This document shows, one piece after another, positions 44,697 to 54,052 of a stretch of DNA of 64,000 nucleotides. Origin of the DNA: Pantoea anthophila (GTDB lineage Bacteria; Pseudomonadota; Gammaproteobacteria; Enterobacterales; Enterobacteriaceae); contig NZ_VHIZ01000008.1 of NCBI RefSeq assembly GCF_006494375.1, positions 1 through 64,000 of the forward strand. The letters run 5' to 3'. The notes beneath the pieces are model-generated. The model was given only the letters and a program-made list of their open reading frames with translations, was not told where the DNA came from and ran no database searches. The position numbers and the translations under genes are program-made. Within the stretch, counting starts at the first letter, position 1. Each line of letters opens with the position of its first letter.

Positions 44697-46106
44697 ATGA
44701 CCACTCACTCCACCCGCCTGCCGCCGACGCACGCGTCATCGGCGACCCGCAACAGCGTAGCCGGGCGCATTGATGCGCTGCCCGCGTCCGCTGGCTTATG
44801 GCGCTTTATCACCCTGCTGGCACTGGGCGGCTTTTTTGAACTTTACGACCTGTTTGAAACCGGCTATATCAGCACCGGCCTGCTGGCGGCAGGCGTCTTT
44901 CACACCGGTGAGGCGGGCGTGCTCGGCTTCTCCGATCAGGCTGCGTTTGCGTCAGCCACCTTTCTCGGCCTCTTTTTCGGCGCCAGCCTGCTGGCCCCCT
45001 ACGCTGACCGATTTGGCCGCCGCCTGACCTTTATGTGTGCGCTGCTCTGGTATGGGCTCTTTTCCCTGCTGATGGCCTTTCAGCAGAGCGCGGAGATGAT
45101 CATTCTGTTCCGCTTTCTGGTGGGGATCGGGCTGGGCGTCGAGCTGGTGACCATTGATACCTATCTGTCGGAATGGGTGCCGAGCCACCTGCGCAGCCGC
45201 GCCTTTGCTTATGCCTTTTTCGTGCAGTTTTTATCGGTGCCTGCCGTCGCGCTGATGTCGTGGTGGCTGGTGCCGCAGACCGTGTTCGGTCTGGAAGGCT
45301 GGCGCTGGGTCGTGATCGCAGGCGCACTCTGTTCACTGGTGATCTGGCTGGTGCGCAGAAATCTGCCGGAATCGGCACGCTGGCTGGCGCAGCAGGGGCG
45401 CTATCAGGCGGCGCATGAGGTGTTATCGGCGATGGAGCAGCGCTGCGGCATTCCGGCCGGGCCCGCTATCCTGCCCGATGACGCGGCTGCACAGCTGCCC
45501 AAACGCGGGCGCTTTCGTGAAATCTGGGCTCCCGCTTATCGCCAGCGCACCCTGATGCTGGTGGTGATGAACTTTTTCCAGGCGATCGGCTTTTTTGGCT
45601 TTGGTAACTGGCTGCCTGCGCTGCTGTCAGGCCGCGGTGCCACGGTGACACACAGCCTGCTCTATGCCTTCTTTATCACGCTGGCCTATCCGCTGGGATC
45701 GCTGATCTGCAGCCGCTATGCCGATAAGCTGGAGAATAAGTGGCAGATTGTTCTGTCATCGCTGATGACGGTGGTATTCGGCACGCTGTTCGCCTTTCAG
45801 ACGCAGCCGGTGCTGCTGATCCTCTGCGGCTTCCTGATTACCTGGTCCAACGCCTGGCTGACTTTCAGCTTCCACGCCTATCAGACCGAGATTTTCCCGA
45901 CCCACATCCGGGCGCGGGCAGTCGGCTTCTGCTACTCCTTCAGCCGCCTCTCTACGGTATTCAGCAGTATTTTAATCGGGGTGATCCTGCAATACGCCGG
46001 CACACCGGGCGTGATTACGTTCATCGTGCTGAGCATGCTGATGGTGATGCTGTCGGTAGGGATTTATGGGCCGAAAACCCGCGGAATCGATCTGGAGAAT
46101 ATTTAA
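44697..46106 (+). CDS. MFS transporter, sugar/metabolite:H+ symporter type
   Basis: A 469-residue 12-helix transporter. FFELYDLFETGYISTGL is typical of the sugar porter and aromatic acid groups, APYADRFGRRLTFMCALLWYGLFSLLMAF motif A, and RFLVGIGLGVELVTIDTYLSEWVPSHLRSRAFAYAFF the helix 4-5 block (positions about 110-150). PTHIRARAVGFCYSFSRLSTV repeats it in the second half. ATG 44697 matches the family start. Substrate unknown. Confidence 0.85.
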   Translation: MTTHSTRLPPTHASSATRNSVAGRIDALPASAGLWRFITLLALGGFFELYDLFETGYISTGLLAAGVFHTGEAGVLGFSDQAAFASATFLGLFFGASLLAPYADRFGRRLTFMCALLWYGLFSLLMAFQQSAEMIILFRFLVGIGLGVELVTIDTYLSEWVPSHLRSRAFAYAFFVQFLSVPAVALMSWWLVPQTVFGLEGWRWVVIAGALCSLVIWLVRRNLPESARWLAQQGRYQAAHEVLSAMEQRCGIPAGPAILPDDAAAQLPKRGRFREIWAPAYRQRTLMLVVMNFFQAIGFFGFGNWLPALLSGRGATVTHSLLYAFFITLAYPLGSLICSRYADKLENKWQIVLSSLMTVVFGTLFAFQTQPVLLILCGFLITWSNAWLTFSFHAYQTEIFPTHIRARAVGFCYSFSRLSTVFSSILIGVILQYAGTPGVITFIVLSMLMVMLSVGIYGPKTRGIDLENI

Positions 46107-46109
46107 AAG

Positions 46110-46145
46110 AAAAGGCCGCCATCCTGATGATGACGGCCTTTTTTA
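46110..46145. terminator. Bidirectional terminator
   Basis: AAAAGGCCG-C-CATC pairs with GATG-A-CGGCCTTTTTT, between the convergent MFS and cytochrome genes. Confidence 0.9.
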
Positions 46146-46149
46146 CGGG

Positions 46150-47466
46150 TTATTTGCCTTCCAGCACCCGGATGTCTGCACTGCCCAGACGATCCTTCTC
46201 ATCTTTACGCAGCGACGCGACCTGTTTCGCGGTCACCGGTTCTGACGCCTTATTGCCCCAGCTGTTACGCACGAAGTTCACCACATCGGCAACCTGCTGG
46301 TCGTTCAGCCGCCAGCCAAATGCCGGCATGGTAATGGTCGATGGCGCACCGTTCACGCCAGGCAGTTGCCCGCCCACCAGCACGATGTGAATCAGCGAGG
46401 TCGGATCGTCCGCCAGTACCACCGGGTTGCCGCGCAGCGCCGGATAAAAACGCTTATAGCCGCTGCCATCAGTTTTATGGCATGCCGCACAGCTGTCGAC
46501 ATAGGCCGCCGCACCGGTCTGGCTGTCATCGCCGCGCCAGAGCGCTTTGGCGGTGGCATCATCCACGCTGAAGGCCGCCTGATGCGGATCTTTCGCGCCT
46601 AGGGACTTCAGATAGCGCGCAATCGCGGTGATATCGGCTTCGCTCAGGTGCTGCAGGCTGTGTTCCACCACGTCGGTCATCCCACCGAACGCGGCAGTCT
46701 GATCGTTACGGCCATAACGCAGGAACTGACGCAGGTCATCTTCGCTCCAGCGCCCCAGCCCATCGCGGTTATCGCCACGCAGGTTGCTGGCCGTCCAGCC
46801 GTCAATCGGCGCGCTGCTGCCTGCCAGATAGTCGTTGCCTTCGGCGTTGGTCAGCACCTTCTCCTGCATGGTGAAACTGCGCGGCGTGTGACAGGCACCG
46901 CAGTGGCCCAGCCCCTCAACCAGATAGCGACCGCGCGCCAGCACCGGATCTTCCTGAGCGGCAGGCTGGAACGCTTTCACATCGGGCGCAAAAATCCCAC
47001 GCCAGATCGCCAGCGGCCAGCGCATCGACAGCGGCCACGGAATGTCGCTGTCGCGATTTGGCTGCTTCACCGCCGTCACGCCATGCATGAAATAGGCGTA
47101 AAGCGCCTTCATATCCTCATCGCTGACGACCGCGTAAGAGGGATAAGGCATGGCGGGATAGAGGGTATCGCCATTTTTCGCCACACCATGACGCACCGCT
47201 TTCTGGAAGTCGTCGTAGCTGTACTCACCAATACCGGTCGTGCGATCGGGAGTGATGTTGGTGGAGTAGATGGTGCCAATCGGGGTGGCCATCGGCAGAC
47301 CACCGGCAAAGGTCGCGCCGCCTTTGCTGGTGTGACAGGCCACACAGTCACCGGCGCGCGCCAGATACTCTCCCCGCTTAACCAGATTGTCCTGGCTCTC
47401 ATCCGCCAGCGCGGCAAAGGTCAGGGTGCCCAGAATCAGGGCCAGAATGCCATTTTTCATCGCCAT
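46150..47466 (-). CDS. Gluconate 2-dehydrogenase, cytochrome c subunit
   Basis: A 438-residue triheme cytochrome c. The signal peptide is MAMKNGILALILGTLTFAAL. Heme motifs are CVACH (41-45), CGACH (189-193) and CAACH (326-330). This is the membrane-attached electron carrier of FAD-dependent gluconate, sorbitol or 2-ketogluconate dehydrogenases, passing electrons to ubiquinone. Last gene of a three-gene operon. AAGGAAC precedes the ATG. Gluconate is preferred over other substrates because of the GntR operator upstream and gcd in the same region. Confidence 0.9.
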   Translation of the reverse strand: MAMKNGILALILGTLTFAALADESQDNLVKRGEYLARAGDCVACHTSKGGATFAGGLPMATPIGTIYSTNITPDRTTGIGEYSYDDFQKAVRHGVAKNGDTLYPAMPYPSYAVVSDEDMKALYAYFMHGVTAVKQPNRDSDIPWPLSMRWPLAIWRGIFAPDVKAFQPAAQEDPVLARGRYLVEGLGHCGACHTPRSFTMQEKVLTNAEGNDYLAGSSAPIDGWTASNLRGDNRDGLGRWSEDDLRQFLRYGRNDQTAAFGGMTDVVEHSLQHLSEADITAIARYLKSLGAKDPHQAAFSVDDATAKALWRGDDSQTGAAAYVDSCAACHKTDGSGYKRFYPALRGNPVVLADDPTSLIHIVLVGGQLPGVNGAPSTITMPAFGWRLNDQQVADVVNFVRNSWGNKASEPVTAKQVASLRKDEKDRLGSADIRVLEGK

Positions 47467-47471
47467 GTTCC

Positions 47472-49256
47472 TTATGCCTGCACCAGTGGACCGGGGTTCT
47501 TCAGGTAGTTTTCGCGAATCGCTTTAGCTGACCAGTAGGTCAGCGCCGCCACCATGCCGGTCGGGTTATAGCCCAGTCCCTGCGGGAAGGCAGAGGCACC
47601 TGGTACAAACACATTCGGCACGTCCCAGCTTTGCAGATAGCGGTTAACCGCACTGGTTTTCGGATCGTCGCCCATGATCGCACCGCCACTGATGTGGGTG
47701 GTCTGATAAACCCTGGAGTCAAAATGGGTGCCCGGCTTTTTCGCGCCGCCCAGAATCATCTTCGGATTCATCGCCTCCGCGATATTGCGCATTTTTCCGA
47801 CCATAAACTGCGCCATTTTGATGTCGTTCTCCTGCCAGTCAAAGGTCATGCGCAGCAGTGGCTGCCCATAAACATCTTTGTAGTTGGGATCGAGATCGAG
47901 ATAGTTAGCGCGGTAGGACTGATGCGCGCCGTGCGCATCCATCGACAGGTGATGGGTGTAAGTATCCGCCACCGCCGCTTTCCATTTACTGCCCCAGTCT
48001 GGCGTACCGGCAGGCACTGGCATGCCGGAGATCGGCTTGGTTCCCGCCTGGTTGACCCAGAATGGCGATCCGCCCACAAAGCCCAGCGGTCCGTGGTCGA
48101 AGTTATCGGCGTTGAAATCATCAACCGCAACGCCCGCGCCACCTGCGCCGATAAACGGGTTAGTGGTGGTGTTTTTATCAAACAGCGCCTTCAGGGTAGA
48201 GAGGTTCTGATAGGCGAAGTTACGGCCGACGGTGCCTTCGTTGGTAATCGGGTTGTAAGGCTTGCCGATGCCTGACAGCAGCATCAGATGCACATTGTGG
48301 AACTGGAAGGCGGAGAGGATCACCAGGTCAGCGGGCTGCACCTGTTCGCGCCCCTGCCCGTCCACATAGGTCACGCCGGTTGCGCGCGTTTTGTCATCGC
48401 TGAGATTGACCCGCAGGACATACGAGTTGTTACGCAGTTCAAACTTTGGCTCCTGGCGCAGTGCTGGCAGGATGTTCACGTTAGGTGACGCTTTGGAATA
48501 CATGTAGCAGGCGTAGCCGCTGCAGTATCCGCAGAAGTTACACGGCCCCATCTGCGCGCCATAGGTGTTGGTATAGGGCCCGGAGGTGTTGGCGGAAGGC
48601 AGATCGTAAGGATGATAGCCGACCGACTCCGCCGCCTGCGCAAACAGCTGCGCCGAGTAGGTACGCTTCTGTGCGGGCAGCGGGAAGTTATCTGAACGAT
48701 CGGGCGCAAACGGGTTACCGCCTTTATCTTTGCCGACCACCTTGCCCTTGATACTCCAGGCGCTGCCTGAGGTGCCAAAGACTTTTTCCGCCTTGTCGAA
48801 GAACGGCTCCAGCTCATCGTAGCTGACGCCAAAATCCTGAATCGTCATGCCTTCCGGGATGAAATTCTTGCCGTAACGCTCTTCATAATGGCTGCGCATC
48901 CGCAGTTCAATCGGATCCACGCGGAAGTGGACGCCTGACCAGTGCAGGCCCGCGCCGCCGGTGCCGGTGCCGGGCAGGAATGCCGCCAGCTGACGATAAG
49001 GCACCGCCGTCTGCGAAGCATCATGACGGATAGTCACGGTGCTTTTAGAGAGATCCTGGAACAGCTTTTTGCGGATGTTATAGGTCAGCTCATCAATGGA
49101 CTGCGGATAAGAGCCGTCCGGATAGGTGTCGCGATGCGGCCCACGCTCCAGCGCCAGCACATTCAGGCCCGCTTCGGTCAGCTCTTTCGCCATGATGGCA
49201 CCGGCCCAGCCGAAGCCAACAATCACCGCATCCACTTTTTTCATTTCGTTTGCCAT
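47472..49256 (-). CDS. Gluconate 2-dehydrogenase, GMC flavoprotein subunit
   Basis: A 594-residue GMC oxidoreductase. DAVIVGFGWAGAIMAKELTEAGLNVLALE (residues about 9-37) binds FAD, GTGTGGAGLHWSG follows, CNFCGYCSGYACYMYSK has the Cys cluster of this group, which may hold a 3Fe-4S centre, and the C-terminal THISGGAIMGDDPKTSAVN and NPTGMVAALTYW carry the active-site His/Asn. No own signal; it is likely carried out by the Tat-signal small subunit. It oxidises gluconate to 2-ketogluconate. Two bases after the small subunit stop. Confidence 0.92.
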   Translation of the reverse strand: MANEMKKVDAVIVGFGWAGAIMAKELTEAGLNVLALERGPHRDTYPDGSYPQSIDELTYNIRKKLFQDLSKSTVTIRHDASQTAVPYRQLAAFLPGTGTGGAGLHWSGVHFRVDPIELRMRSHYEERYGKNFIPEGMTIQDFGVSYDELEPFFDKAEKVFGTSGSAWSIKGKVVGKDKGGNPFAPDRSDNFPLPAQKRTYSAQLFAQAAESVGYHPYDLPSANTSGPYTNTYGAQMGPCNFCGYCSGYACYMYSKASPNVNILPALRQEPKFELRNNSYVLRVNLSDDKTRATGVTYVDGQGREQVQPADLVILSAFQFHNVHLMLLSGIGKPYNPITNEGTVGRNFAYQNLSTLKALFDKNTTTNPFIGAGGAGVAVDDFNADNFDHGPLGFVGGSPFWVNQAGTKPISGMPVPAGTPDWGSKWKAAVADTYTHHLSMDAHGAHQSYRANYLDLDPNYKDVYGQPLLRMTFDWQENDIKMAQFMVGKMRNIAEAMNPKMILGGAKKPGTHFDSRVYQTTHISGGAIMGDDPKTSAVNRYLQSWDVPNVFVPGASAFPQGLGYNPTGMVAALTYWSAKAIRENYLKNPGPLVQA

Positions 49257-49258
49257 GC

Positions 49259-49993
49259 TTAACTTCTCTCCCCGCGAATCGATACTGACGGGAACGGATA
49301 ACGTTCACCGCGCTCTACCCAGTCCATAAAGTCGGCGCGTGCGCCAGGGAAGTTGATCAGCTTCCAGCCGACCATTCCCTGATTTCCGCCGTGGACAGGA
49401 TCGCTGAAGAAGCCTTCGCGTGTGTTCTGCAGCAGAAAGGCAAAGAAGGTTTTAGCGGGCAACTGGCTGAATTCGGCGCTGCCACTCTCCATCGCCTGCA
49501 ATAGCGCATCCTGCTGCTCCGCGCTGAGCTGAGCGAACACCTTACCGTGCTGCTGTTTGCTGTAGTGGTCGGCATCGGCCAGACCGAGACGGTAGATCTG
49601 CTGCGGCACCAGCGGCAGCTGATAGCCCAGCTCTTTCGGCAGATCGGGATTAAACGGCCCCTGCATATACCAGTTCGATCCGGTGGCATAGGGTGTATTC
49701 ATCTGGCGGTCAATGAACTCCGGCACGCCCGCTTCCACTGCGCCAGGCCCGCGTTCATCGCTGGGGATCAGGCGCGCCACGGCGGCGGTGATAAAGGCAT
49801 ACTCTTCGGCGGTAAACCAGGAGGGCTGATAATCACGCGCCTTCTGCGGTGCAGCCGGCGTTTCCGCCGCCTGTGCGGTCAGCGGCAGGGAGAGAGCACC
49901 CATCGCTGTGGACCCTACCGCCATTGCAGGCGCCAGGGTGATTGTCTTCAGCAAAAAATCCCTGCGTGAATGACCCTTTTTTTGTTCTGACAT
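49259..49993 (-). CDS. Gluconate 2-dehydrogenase, small (gamma) subunit with Tat signal
   Basis: A 244-residue gluconate 2-dehydrogenase subunit 3 family protein. The twin-arginine motif SRRDFLLK (9-16) is followed by a hydrophobic stretch and an AQAAE cut site, so it and the bound flavoprotein are exported folded. [34 protein letters not shown] is the family core (about 65-98). First gene of the operon small-large-cytochrome, the order described for Erwinia/Pantoea cypripedii enzyme genes. A GntR-type operator lies 100 bp upstream. Confidence 0.92.
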   Translation of the reverse strand: MSEQKKGHSRRDFLLKTITLAPAMAVGSTAMGALSLPLTAQAAETPAAPQKARDYQPSWFTAEEYAFITAAVARLIPSDERGPGAVEAGVPEFIDRQMNTPYATGSNWYMQGPFNPDLPKELGYQLPLVPQQIYRLGLADADHYSKQQHGKVFAQLSAEQQDALLQAMESGSAEFSQLPAKTFFAFLLQNTREGFFSDPVHGGNQGMVGWKLINFPGARADFMDWVERGERYPFPSVSIRGERS

Positions 49994-50089
49994 GACATTG
50001 CCTCATTCCCGCGCTGGATGGCGGTATGAAAAAAATAGGTGGTTGCGTTGTAGTGGTTTTTATCAGCAGATACCGGCCCTGATGCCGGT

Positions 50090-50105
50090 TTGTTACCGGT
50101 AACAA
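50090..50105. promoter_or_regulatory. GntR-type gluconate operator
   Basis: TTGTTACC-GGTAACAA, a perfect 16-bp palindrome matching the GntR operator (ATGTTACC-GGTAACAT type). It lies about 100 bp before the gluconate dehydrogenase operon and about 165 bp before the divergent sbmA. Gluconate would relieve repression. Confidence 0.75.
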
Positions 50106-50270
50106 GCCGCCATATTGTAACACTGCTATTCACAAAGATTTAGTTCCGCGAAACAAAACCGCACAATTTCATTAACATTCATCCCTGCCCTGTCATGAGC
50201 AGAAACAACAGACTACAGACAGCAAGCAACCAAAACGTTATAAAAGACCATACACAACAGCGGAGTGCCT

Positions 50271-51512
50271 ATGTTTAAGTCTTTTTTTCCGCGGCCAGCG
50301 CTGTTTTTCAGCTCAGCGGCCGTCTGGAGTTTAGTCGCTATTTTTGCCTGGTTTGGTTTTGCTGAGCAGTTGCCCGGCATGTGGCCCATGTTCGAAACCG
50401 CTATCAAAGCGCCCCTGCCGACGACCGCAGCGCGTTTTATCGCGGCGAGTCAGATCTGGTTCTATCTCTACTACTGGATAATGGTCGCCATTTTTGCCGT
50501 GGCGTGGCGGGTGATCGACTCGCATCCGTGGCAACGCTGGTCAGTCTGGGGATCGGCACTGATCATCTTTGTCACCTGGTTTGGTGTCCAGGTCGGGGTC
50601 GCCATCAACGCCTGGTATGGCCCGTTTTACGATCTGATCCAGAAAGCGCTGACAAAAGCGGGATCGGTGCAGATTGCTGAGTTTTACCACCAGGTTGTGG
50701 CTTTTCTCGGCATCGCATTAATCGCGGTGGTGATTGGCGTACTTAATTCGTTCTTTATCAGCCACTGGGTTTTCCGCTGGCGTACCGCCATGAATAACTA
50801 CTACATGCACAACTGGCAGCGGCTGCGTCATGTTGAAGGTGCCGCACAGCGTGTGCAGGAAGACACCATGCGCTTTGCGACCACGCTTGAAAACTGGGGC
50901 GTCAGTTTTATTCAGGCGATCATGACGCTGGTGGCATTTTTGCCGGTACTGGTGGCGCTCTCCCATCACGTTAAAGATATCCCGTTCCTCGGTAATATCC
51001 CTTACGCGCTGGTGATTGCCGCGGTGCTCTGGTCGGTGTTTGGTACAGGTTTGCTGGCGCTGGTCGGGATTAAACTGCCTGGGCTGGAGTTCCGCAACCA
51101 GCGGGTCGAAGCCGCCTACCGTAAAGAGCTGGTCTACGGCGAAGATAATGCCGATCGCGCCGGGCCACAAACGGTGCAGGAGCTGTTCAGTCGGGTGCGG
51201 GTTAACTACTTCCGTCTCTACTTTCACTATCTCTACTTCAACATCACCCGCATTCTCTATCTGCAGGTCGATAACGTGTTTGGTCTGTTCCTGCTGTTTC
51301 CTTCGATTGTGGCGGGCACCATCACGCTGGGCTTACTCAATCAGATCACCAACGTGTTTGATCAGGTGCGCGGCTCGTTCCAGTATCTGATCGCCTCCTG
51401 GTCGACGCTGATTGAACTGATGTCCATCTACAAACGTCTGCGCAGCTTCGAGCAGATTCTGGATGATGTGCCGCACGACGAGATGATGCGCGAAGCGTCA
51501 GAGGATGTGTAG
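50271..51512 (+). CDS. sbmA: Peptide antibiotic transporter SbmA
   Basis: A 413-residue inner-membrane protein very close to E. coli Sbm[10 protein letters not shown] at the start, [60 protein letters not shown], and [30 protein letters not shown] (long blocks named to mark regions). It is proton-driven and imports microcins B17 and J25, bleomycin and proline-rich peptides. GGAG precedes ATG 50271; a GTG two codons earlier is unlikely. Confidence 0.95.
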   Translation: MFKSFFPRPALFFSSAAVWSLVAIFAWFGFAEQLPGMWPMFETAIKAPLPTTAARFIAASQIWFYLYYWIMVAIFAVAWRVIDSHPWQRWSVWGSALIIFVTWFGVQVGVAINAWYGPFYDLIQKALTKAGSVQIAEFYHQVVAFLGIALIAVVIGVLNSFFISHWVFRWRTAMNNYYMHNWQRLRHVEGAAQRVQEDTMRFATTLENWGVSFIQAIMTLVAFLPVLVALSHHVKDIPFLGNIPYALVIAAVLWSVFGTGLLALVGIKLPGLEFRNQRVEAAYRKELVYGEDNADRAGPQTVQELFSRVRVNYFRLYFHYLYFNITRILYLQVDNVFGLFLLFPSIVAGTITLGLLNQITNVFDQVRGSFQYLIASWSTLIELMSIYKRLRSFEQILDDVPHDEMMREASEDV

Positions 51513-51535
51513 CGCACAGGCGCTTTATTGAGGCG

Positions 51536-51566
51536 AAAAAGCCACTCTGACAAGTGGCTTTTTTTA
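51536..51566. terminator. Terminator after sbmA
   Basis: AAAAAGCCACT-CTGACA-AGTGGCTTTTTTT, a strong hairpin with T run. A relative lies at 52328-52354, so the two bracket the toxin-antitoxin genes. Confidence 0.92.
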
Positions 51567-51567
51567 T

Positions 51568-51867
51568 TCAAAGGTCAAAAGCAATTCTTTTTCCTGTCGG
51601 CAGTCTGACATCAATACTTATCTCGCCTCCCAGAGCTGTAACGTAACGCTTCAGCGTAGAAAGGCGTGGATCGTTGTCAGCCTGCTCCATTCTGGCAATG
51701 GTTGGCTGCTTCACCCCCATGGCTCGCGCCATCTCTGTCTGGGATAGGTTAAGTTCTTCCCGCAACATGTTCAGGGCAATAACCTGCCGCATTTCGTCCA
51801 CTTTTTCGGCAATACGCTCACGACTTTCCGGGCTTTGCTTTGCCATCAGCTCTTTTAAATTAGCCAT
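51568..51867 (-). CDS. Antitoxin, HigA-like XRE HTH protein
   Basis: A 99-residue protein with a HTH, MLREELNLSQTEMARAMGVKQPTIARMEQADNDPRLSTLKRYVTALGG, in its middle (about 34-81) and a C-terminal beta strand pair (ISIDVRLPTGKRIAFDL). It overlaps the toxin gene by 8 nt and is second in the operon. It likely binds the nested palindrome at 52222-52271. Confidence 0.87.
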   Translation of the reverse strand: MANLKELMAKQSPESRERIAEKVDEMRQVIALNMLREELNLSQTEMARAMGVKQPTIARMEQADNDPRLSTLKRYVTALGGEISIDVRLPTGKRIAFDL

Positions 51868-52213
51868 TTTCCCCTCTTTTCAGGTGTTTTCGGAATTCAG
51901 CATCTGCCAGTTTGATCATCTCTTTATAGAATCTTTTTTCTTTAACCCCGGTTTTATCGCCAGCACATAACACAATGCCACGGCGAGCAGGATCAAACGC
52001 GAAGAAGGCCCGAATCGGATTGCCCTGATGCTGCACTCTTAATTCTTTCATATTTGGAAAGTCAGAGTCGTCTACCGTATCAGCATACGGCCTTCCTAAT
52101 TGAGGACCATACTCGGAAAGGATAATCATCGCGGCGAGCATATCCTCCTTCAGCGCCTCAGTCTGGGTCTCAAACCACTCGTCAAAGAGATGAGTTGTAT
52201 CGATATCCCACAT
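51860..52213 (-). CDS. HigB/Gp49-like toxin
   Basis: A 117-residue protein of the phage Gp49-like/HigB group in the RelE/ParE superfamily. It opens WDIDTTHLFDEWFETQTEALKEDMLAAMIILSEYGPQLGRPYADTV and has MKELRVQHQGNPIRAFFAFDPARRGIVLCAGDKTGVKEKRFYKEMI (regions about 2-47 and 55-100). Expected to be a ribosome-dependent mRNA interferase. AAGGA before ATG 52213. Confidence 0.87.
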   Translation of the reverse strand: MWDIDTTHLFDEWFETQTEALKEDMLAAMIILSEYGPQLGRPYADTVDDSDFPNMKELRVQHQGNPIRAFFAFDPARRGIVLCAGDKTGVKEKRFYKEMIKLADAEFRKHLKRGENG

Positions 52214-52221
52214 CGCAACAT

Positions 52222-52271
52222 CCTTATAGCGAATAAGCTATAAATCATACTATAGCTTATTCGCTATAAGG
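52222..52271. promoter_or_regulatory. Nested palindromic operator of the toxin-antitoxin operon
   Basis: Two perfect 21-bp arms (52222-52242 and 52251-52271) are inverted around the 8-bp spacer AATCATAC. Each arm is itself a palindrome, TATAGC-GAATAA-GCTATA. This gives two identical operator sites directly upstream of the toxin start, where the toxin-antitoxin complex would bind. Confidence 0.8.
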
Positions 52272-52327
52272 GCAAGTGTTGCCCCATAACCGCGACATGT
52301 CCTGGCCAAAAGCGTGCTTTTCAATAC

Positions 52328-52354
52328 AAAAAGCCACCCGTGAGAGTGGCTTTT
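52328..52354. terminator. Terminator of yncE
   Basis: AAAAAGCCAC-CCGTGAGA-GTGGCTTTT. On the minus strand it ends in a T run, suiting yncE, which stops at 52410. Confidence 0.8.
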
Positions 52355-52409
52355 CCAGTGACACAGCGCGGCGGTAAAACTCTTTATCTCCCCGCGCAGA
52401 GCGCGTTCC

Positions 52410-53462
52410 TTACAGAGTTATGCGCATCACGCTATCAGGATTCGCTGGCGGCGCCTTGCGCGAGCCTGGCTGCTTCACGCTGACATAAAGCACGTTGCCA
52501 TCCGCTGAGAGCGCCAGACTGTTCGGCAGGGCCGGCATTTTTACAGTACGTTTAACCTGATAGGTGCGGGCGTCGATGATGCTGACCTCGCCCGCTTTGC
52601 GATGGGTGACATAGAGCTCATCGCGATCCGGATTGAACAGTACCGCCAGCGATTCCGGAACGGCAATCCGCTGTATGACCTGCTGACTACGCAGATCAAC
52701 CACCAGCACCTGAGCCTGCTTTGAATCACTCAGGAAGGCACGCTGACCGCGCGTATCCAGTGCAATGTTGAGGAAGAAGTGCGCTTTATCGCCATCAATC
52801 TTCTGTTTTTTCTCAACGGCATTGGTGCGGGCGTTAATGGTCACCAGCTCGCCATCCGCATTGGTGACGTACACCTTCTGCGCGGCTGAATCCACTGCCA
52901 GGCCTGTGCCCATTTTGCCGGTGTTCGGGATCGTGCTGATCAGTTTCAGCGAACTGCCATCCACGACCCAGACCACGCTCTGCGGCCCCAGCCCGGTGAT
53001 ATAGACGCGATCAGTTTTCACATCCACGGCCACCTGGCGCGGCTGCAACGGACGCACGGTTTCGCTGCGCTTGCGGCCATCCAGCACCCGCGTGTTAAGG
53101 ACATTGCCACTGCTGGCATCAATCGCGGTCACTGAACCGTCAAGCGTATTTCCGATATAGAGCACGTTCGTTTGCGGGTTGAGCGCCGCACCAAACGATT
53201 TCAGCGGCGTGGTGATCGACTTCTGCACCGCCAGCGTCGCGGGATCGAGACGAAACACGGTGCCGCCCTCGCCGCTGCTGTTTTGTGCTGTCGCCACGAA
53301 CAGCGCATTCTCCTTCGGGCTGACGGCCAGTTCATAGACCCCTTTGCCCACCGCCTGATTCAGATCTTCTGCCTGCACGGCCAGCCATCCTGACGCAGAA
53401 AACAGGGCCGTAGCCAGTAACAGCGGACGCAGCGTCCGGCGCGTATTGGTATTCGCTTTCAT
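52410..53462 (-). CDS. yncE: YncE-like periplasmic beta-propeller protein
   Basis: A 350-residue protein (353 in E. coli YncE). The signal peptide covers about 1-31 (LLLATALFSASGWLAVQA). The repeats of a seven-bladed propeller are visible as successive VYVTN, VYITG and LYVSV strand ends (KVYVTNADGELVTINART, RVYITGLGPQSVVWVVDG, VLYVSVKQPG). YncE binds DNA in vitro and in E. coli is repressed by Fur; a possible Fur box lies about 100 bp upstream here. Biological role unknown. Confidence 0.88.
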   Translation of the reverse strand: MKANTNTRRTLRPLLLATALFSASGWLAVQAEDLNQAVGKGVYELAVSPKENALFVATAQNSSGEGGTVFRLDPATLAVQKSITTPLKSFGAALNPQTNVLYIGNTLDGSVTAIDASSGNVLNTRVLDGRKRSETVRPLQPRQVAVDVKTDRVYITGLGPQSVVWVVDGSSLKLISTIPNTGKMGTGLAVDSAAQKVYVTNADGELVTINARTNAVEKKQKIDGDKAHFFLNIALDTRGQRAFLSDSKQAQVLVVDLRSQQVIQRIAVPESLAVLFNPDRDELYVTHRKAGEVSIIDARTYQVKRTVKMPALPNSLALSADGNVLYVSVKQPGSRKAPPANPDSVMRITL

Positions 53463-53560
53463 AACTTCTCCAGAGTAAATTCACTGCAGACGCAGTGAAA
53501 TGAAAGCCCGACATTGCAACCAGAAACAGCTGACCAGCAGCCAGAGACACTCTTGTTTTT

Positions 53561-53579
53561 GAGAATAATAATTATTTCG
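53561..53579. promoter_or_regulatory. Possible Fur box upstream of yncE
   Basis: GAGAATAATAATTATTTCG matches the 19-bp Fur consensus at 13 positions by my count. E. coli yncE is Fur-controlled, which supports it modestly. A hairpin (CAGGACGCC/GGCGTCCTG, 53618-53639) lies just beyond. Confidence 0.4.
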
Positions 53580-53661
53580 GAAGGAAAGGGACAGGATTAT
53601 TCGCGCAGAAACGCCGCCAGGACGCCCGGAGGCGTCCTGTCAGCATGGGAGGGCAGAGAGA

Positions 53662-53871
53662 TTATTTCAGCAGTTCAGCGGTCATGTGCACGCCGTTGTT
53701 GGTGTAAGCTTCAGTGATTTTATATGAAGCACCAGCTTCCTGAGCCTGCGCAGCAATTTTCGCTTCAGCACCATCCAGTGTAGAGTCGATGGCGGTCACA
53801 GATTGCGCGAAGCTGGCGAATGGCAGAACAGAAAGCGCGATAACAGCTGCAAAAGTTTTGATAGATTTCAT
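53662..53871 (-). CDS. BhsA/McbA family small periplasmic protein (DUF1471)
   Basis: A 69-residue protein. The signal peptide MKSIKTFAAVIALSVLPFASFA is cut before QSVTAID. The mature part, DGAEAKIAAQAQEAGASYKITEAYTNNGVHMTAELLK, matches DUF1471 (residues 33-69). ATG 53871 has GAGGAA seven bases upstream; a TTG two codons earlier is unlikely. Members respond to stress and affect biofilm; many paralogues exist in each enterobacterium. Confidence 0.88.
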   Translation of the reverse strand: MKSIKTFAAVIALSVLPFASFAQSVTAIDSTLDGAEAKIAAQAQEAGASYKITEAYTNNGVHMTAELLK

Positions 53872-54052
53872 GGTCAATTCCTCGGTTGATTTTTATCAGG
53901 TAAGGCTTGCTGCCTTGTTGATAGAAATAATAGTCCGGAAGTTGATCAGGGAAAAGCAGAGGGTTTTGCTTATCTCTTTCAGAAAAACTGAACATAAAAA
54001 GCACGCATCGTGCAGTTATCGCTCAAAAGGTTAATCACCCGACCATGAAAGA

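Noticed and set aside
44453..44704. 83-codon minus-strand frame upstream of the toxin gene
   Set aside because: Overlaps the toxin start region and the MFS gene start, and shows no motif; the operator-like GTAC repeat explains the region better.
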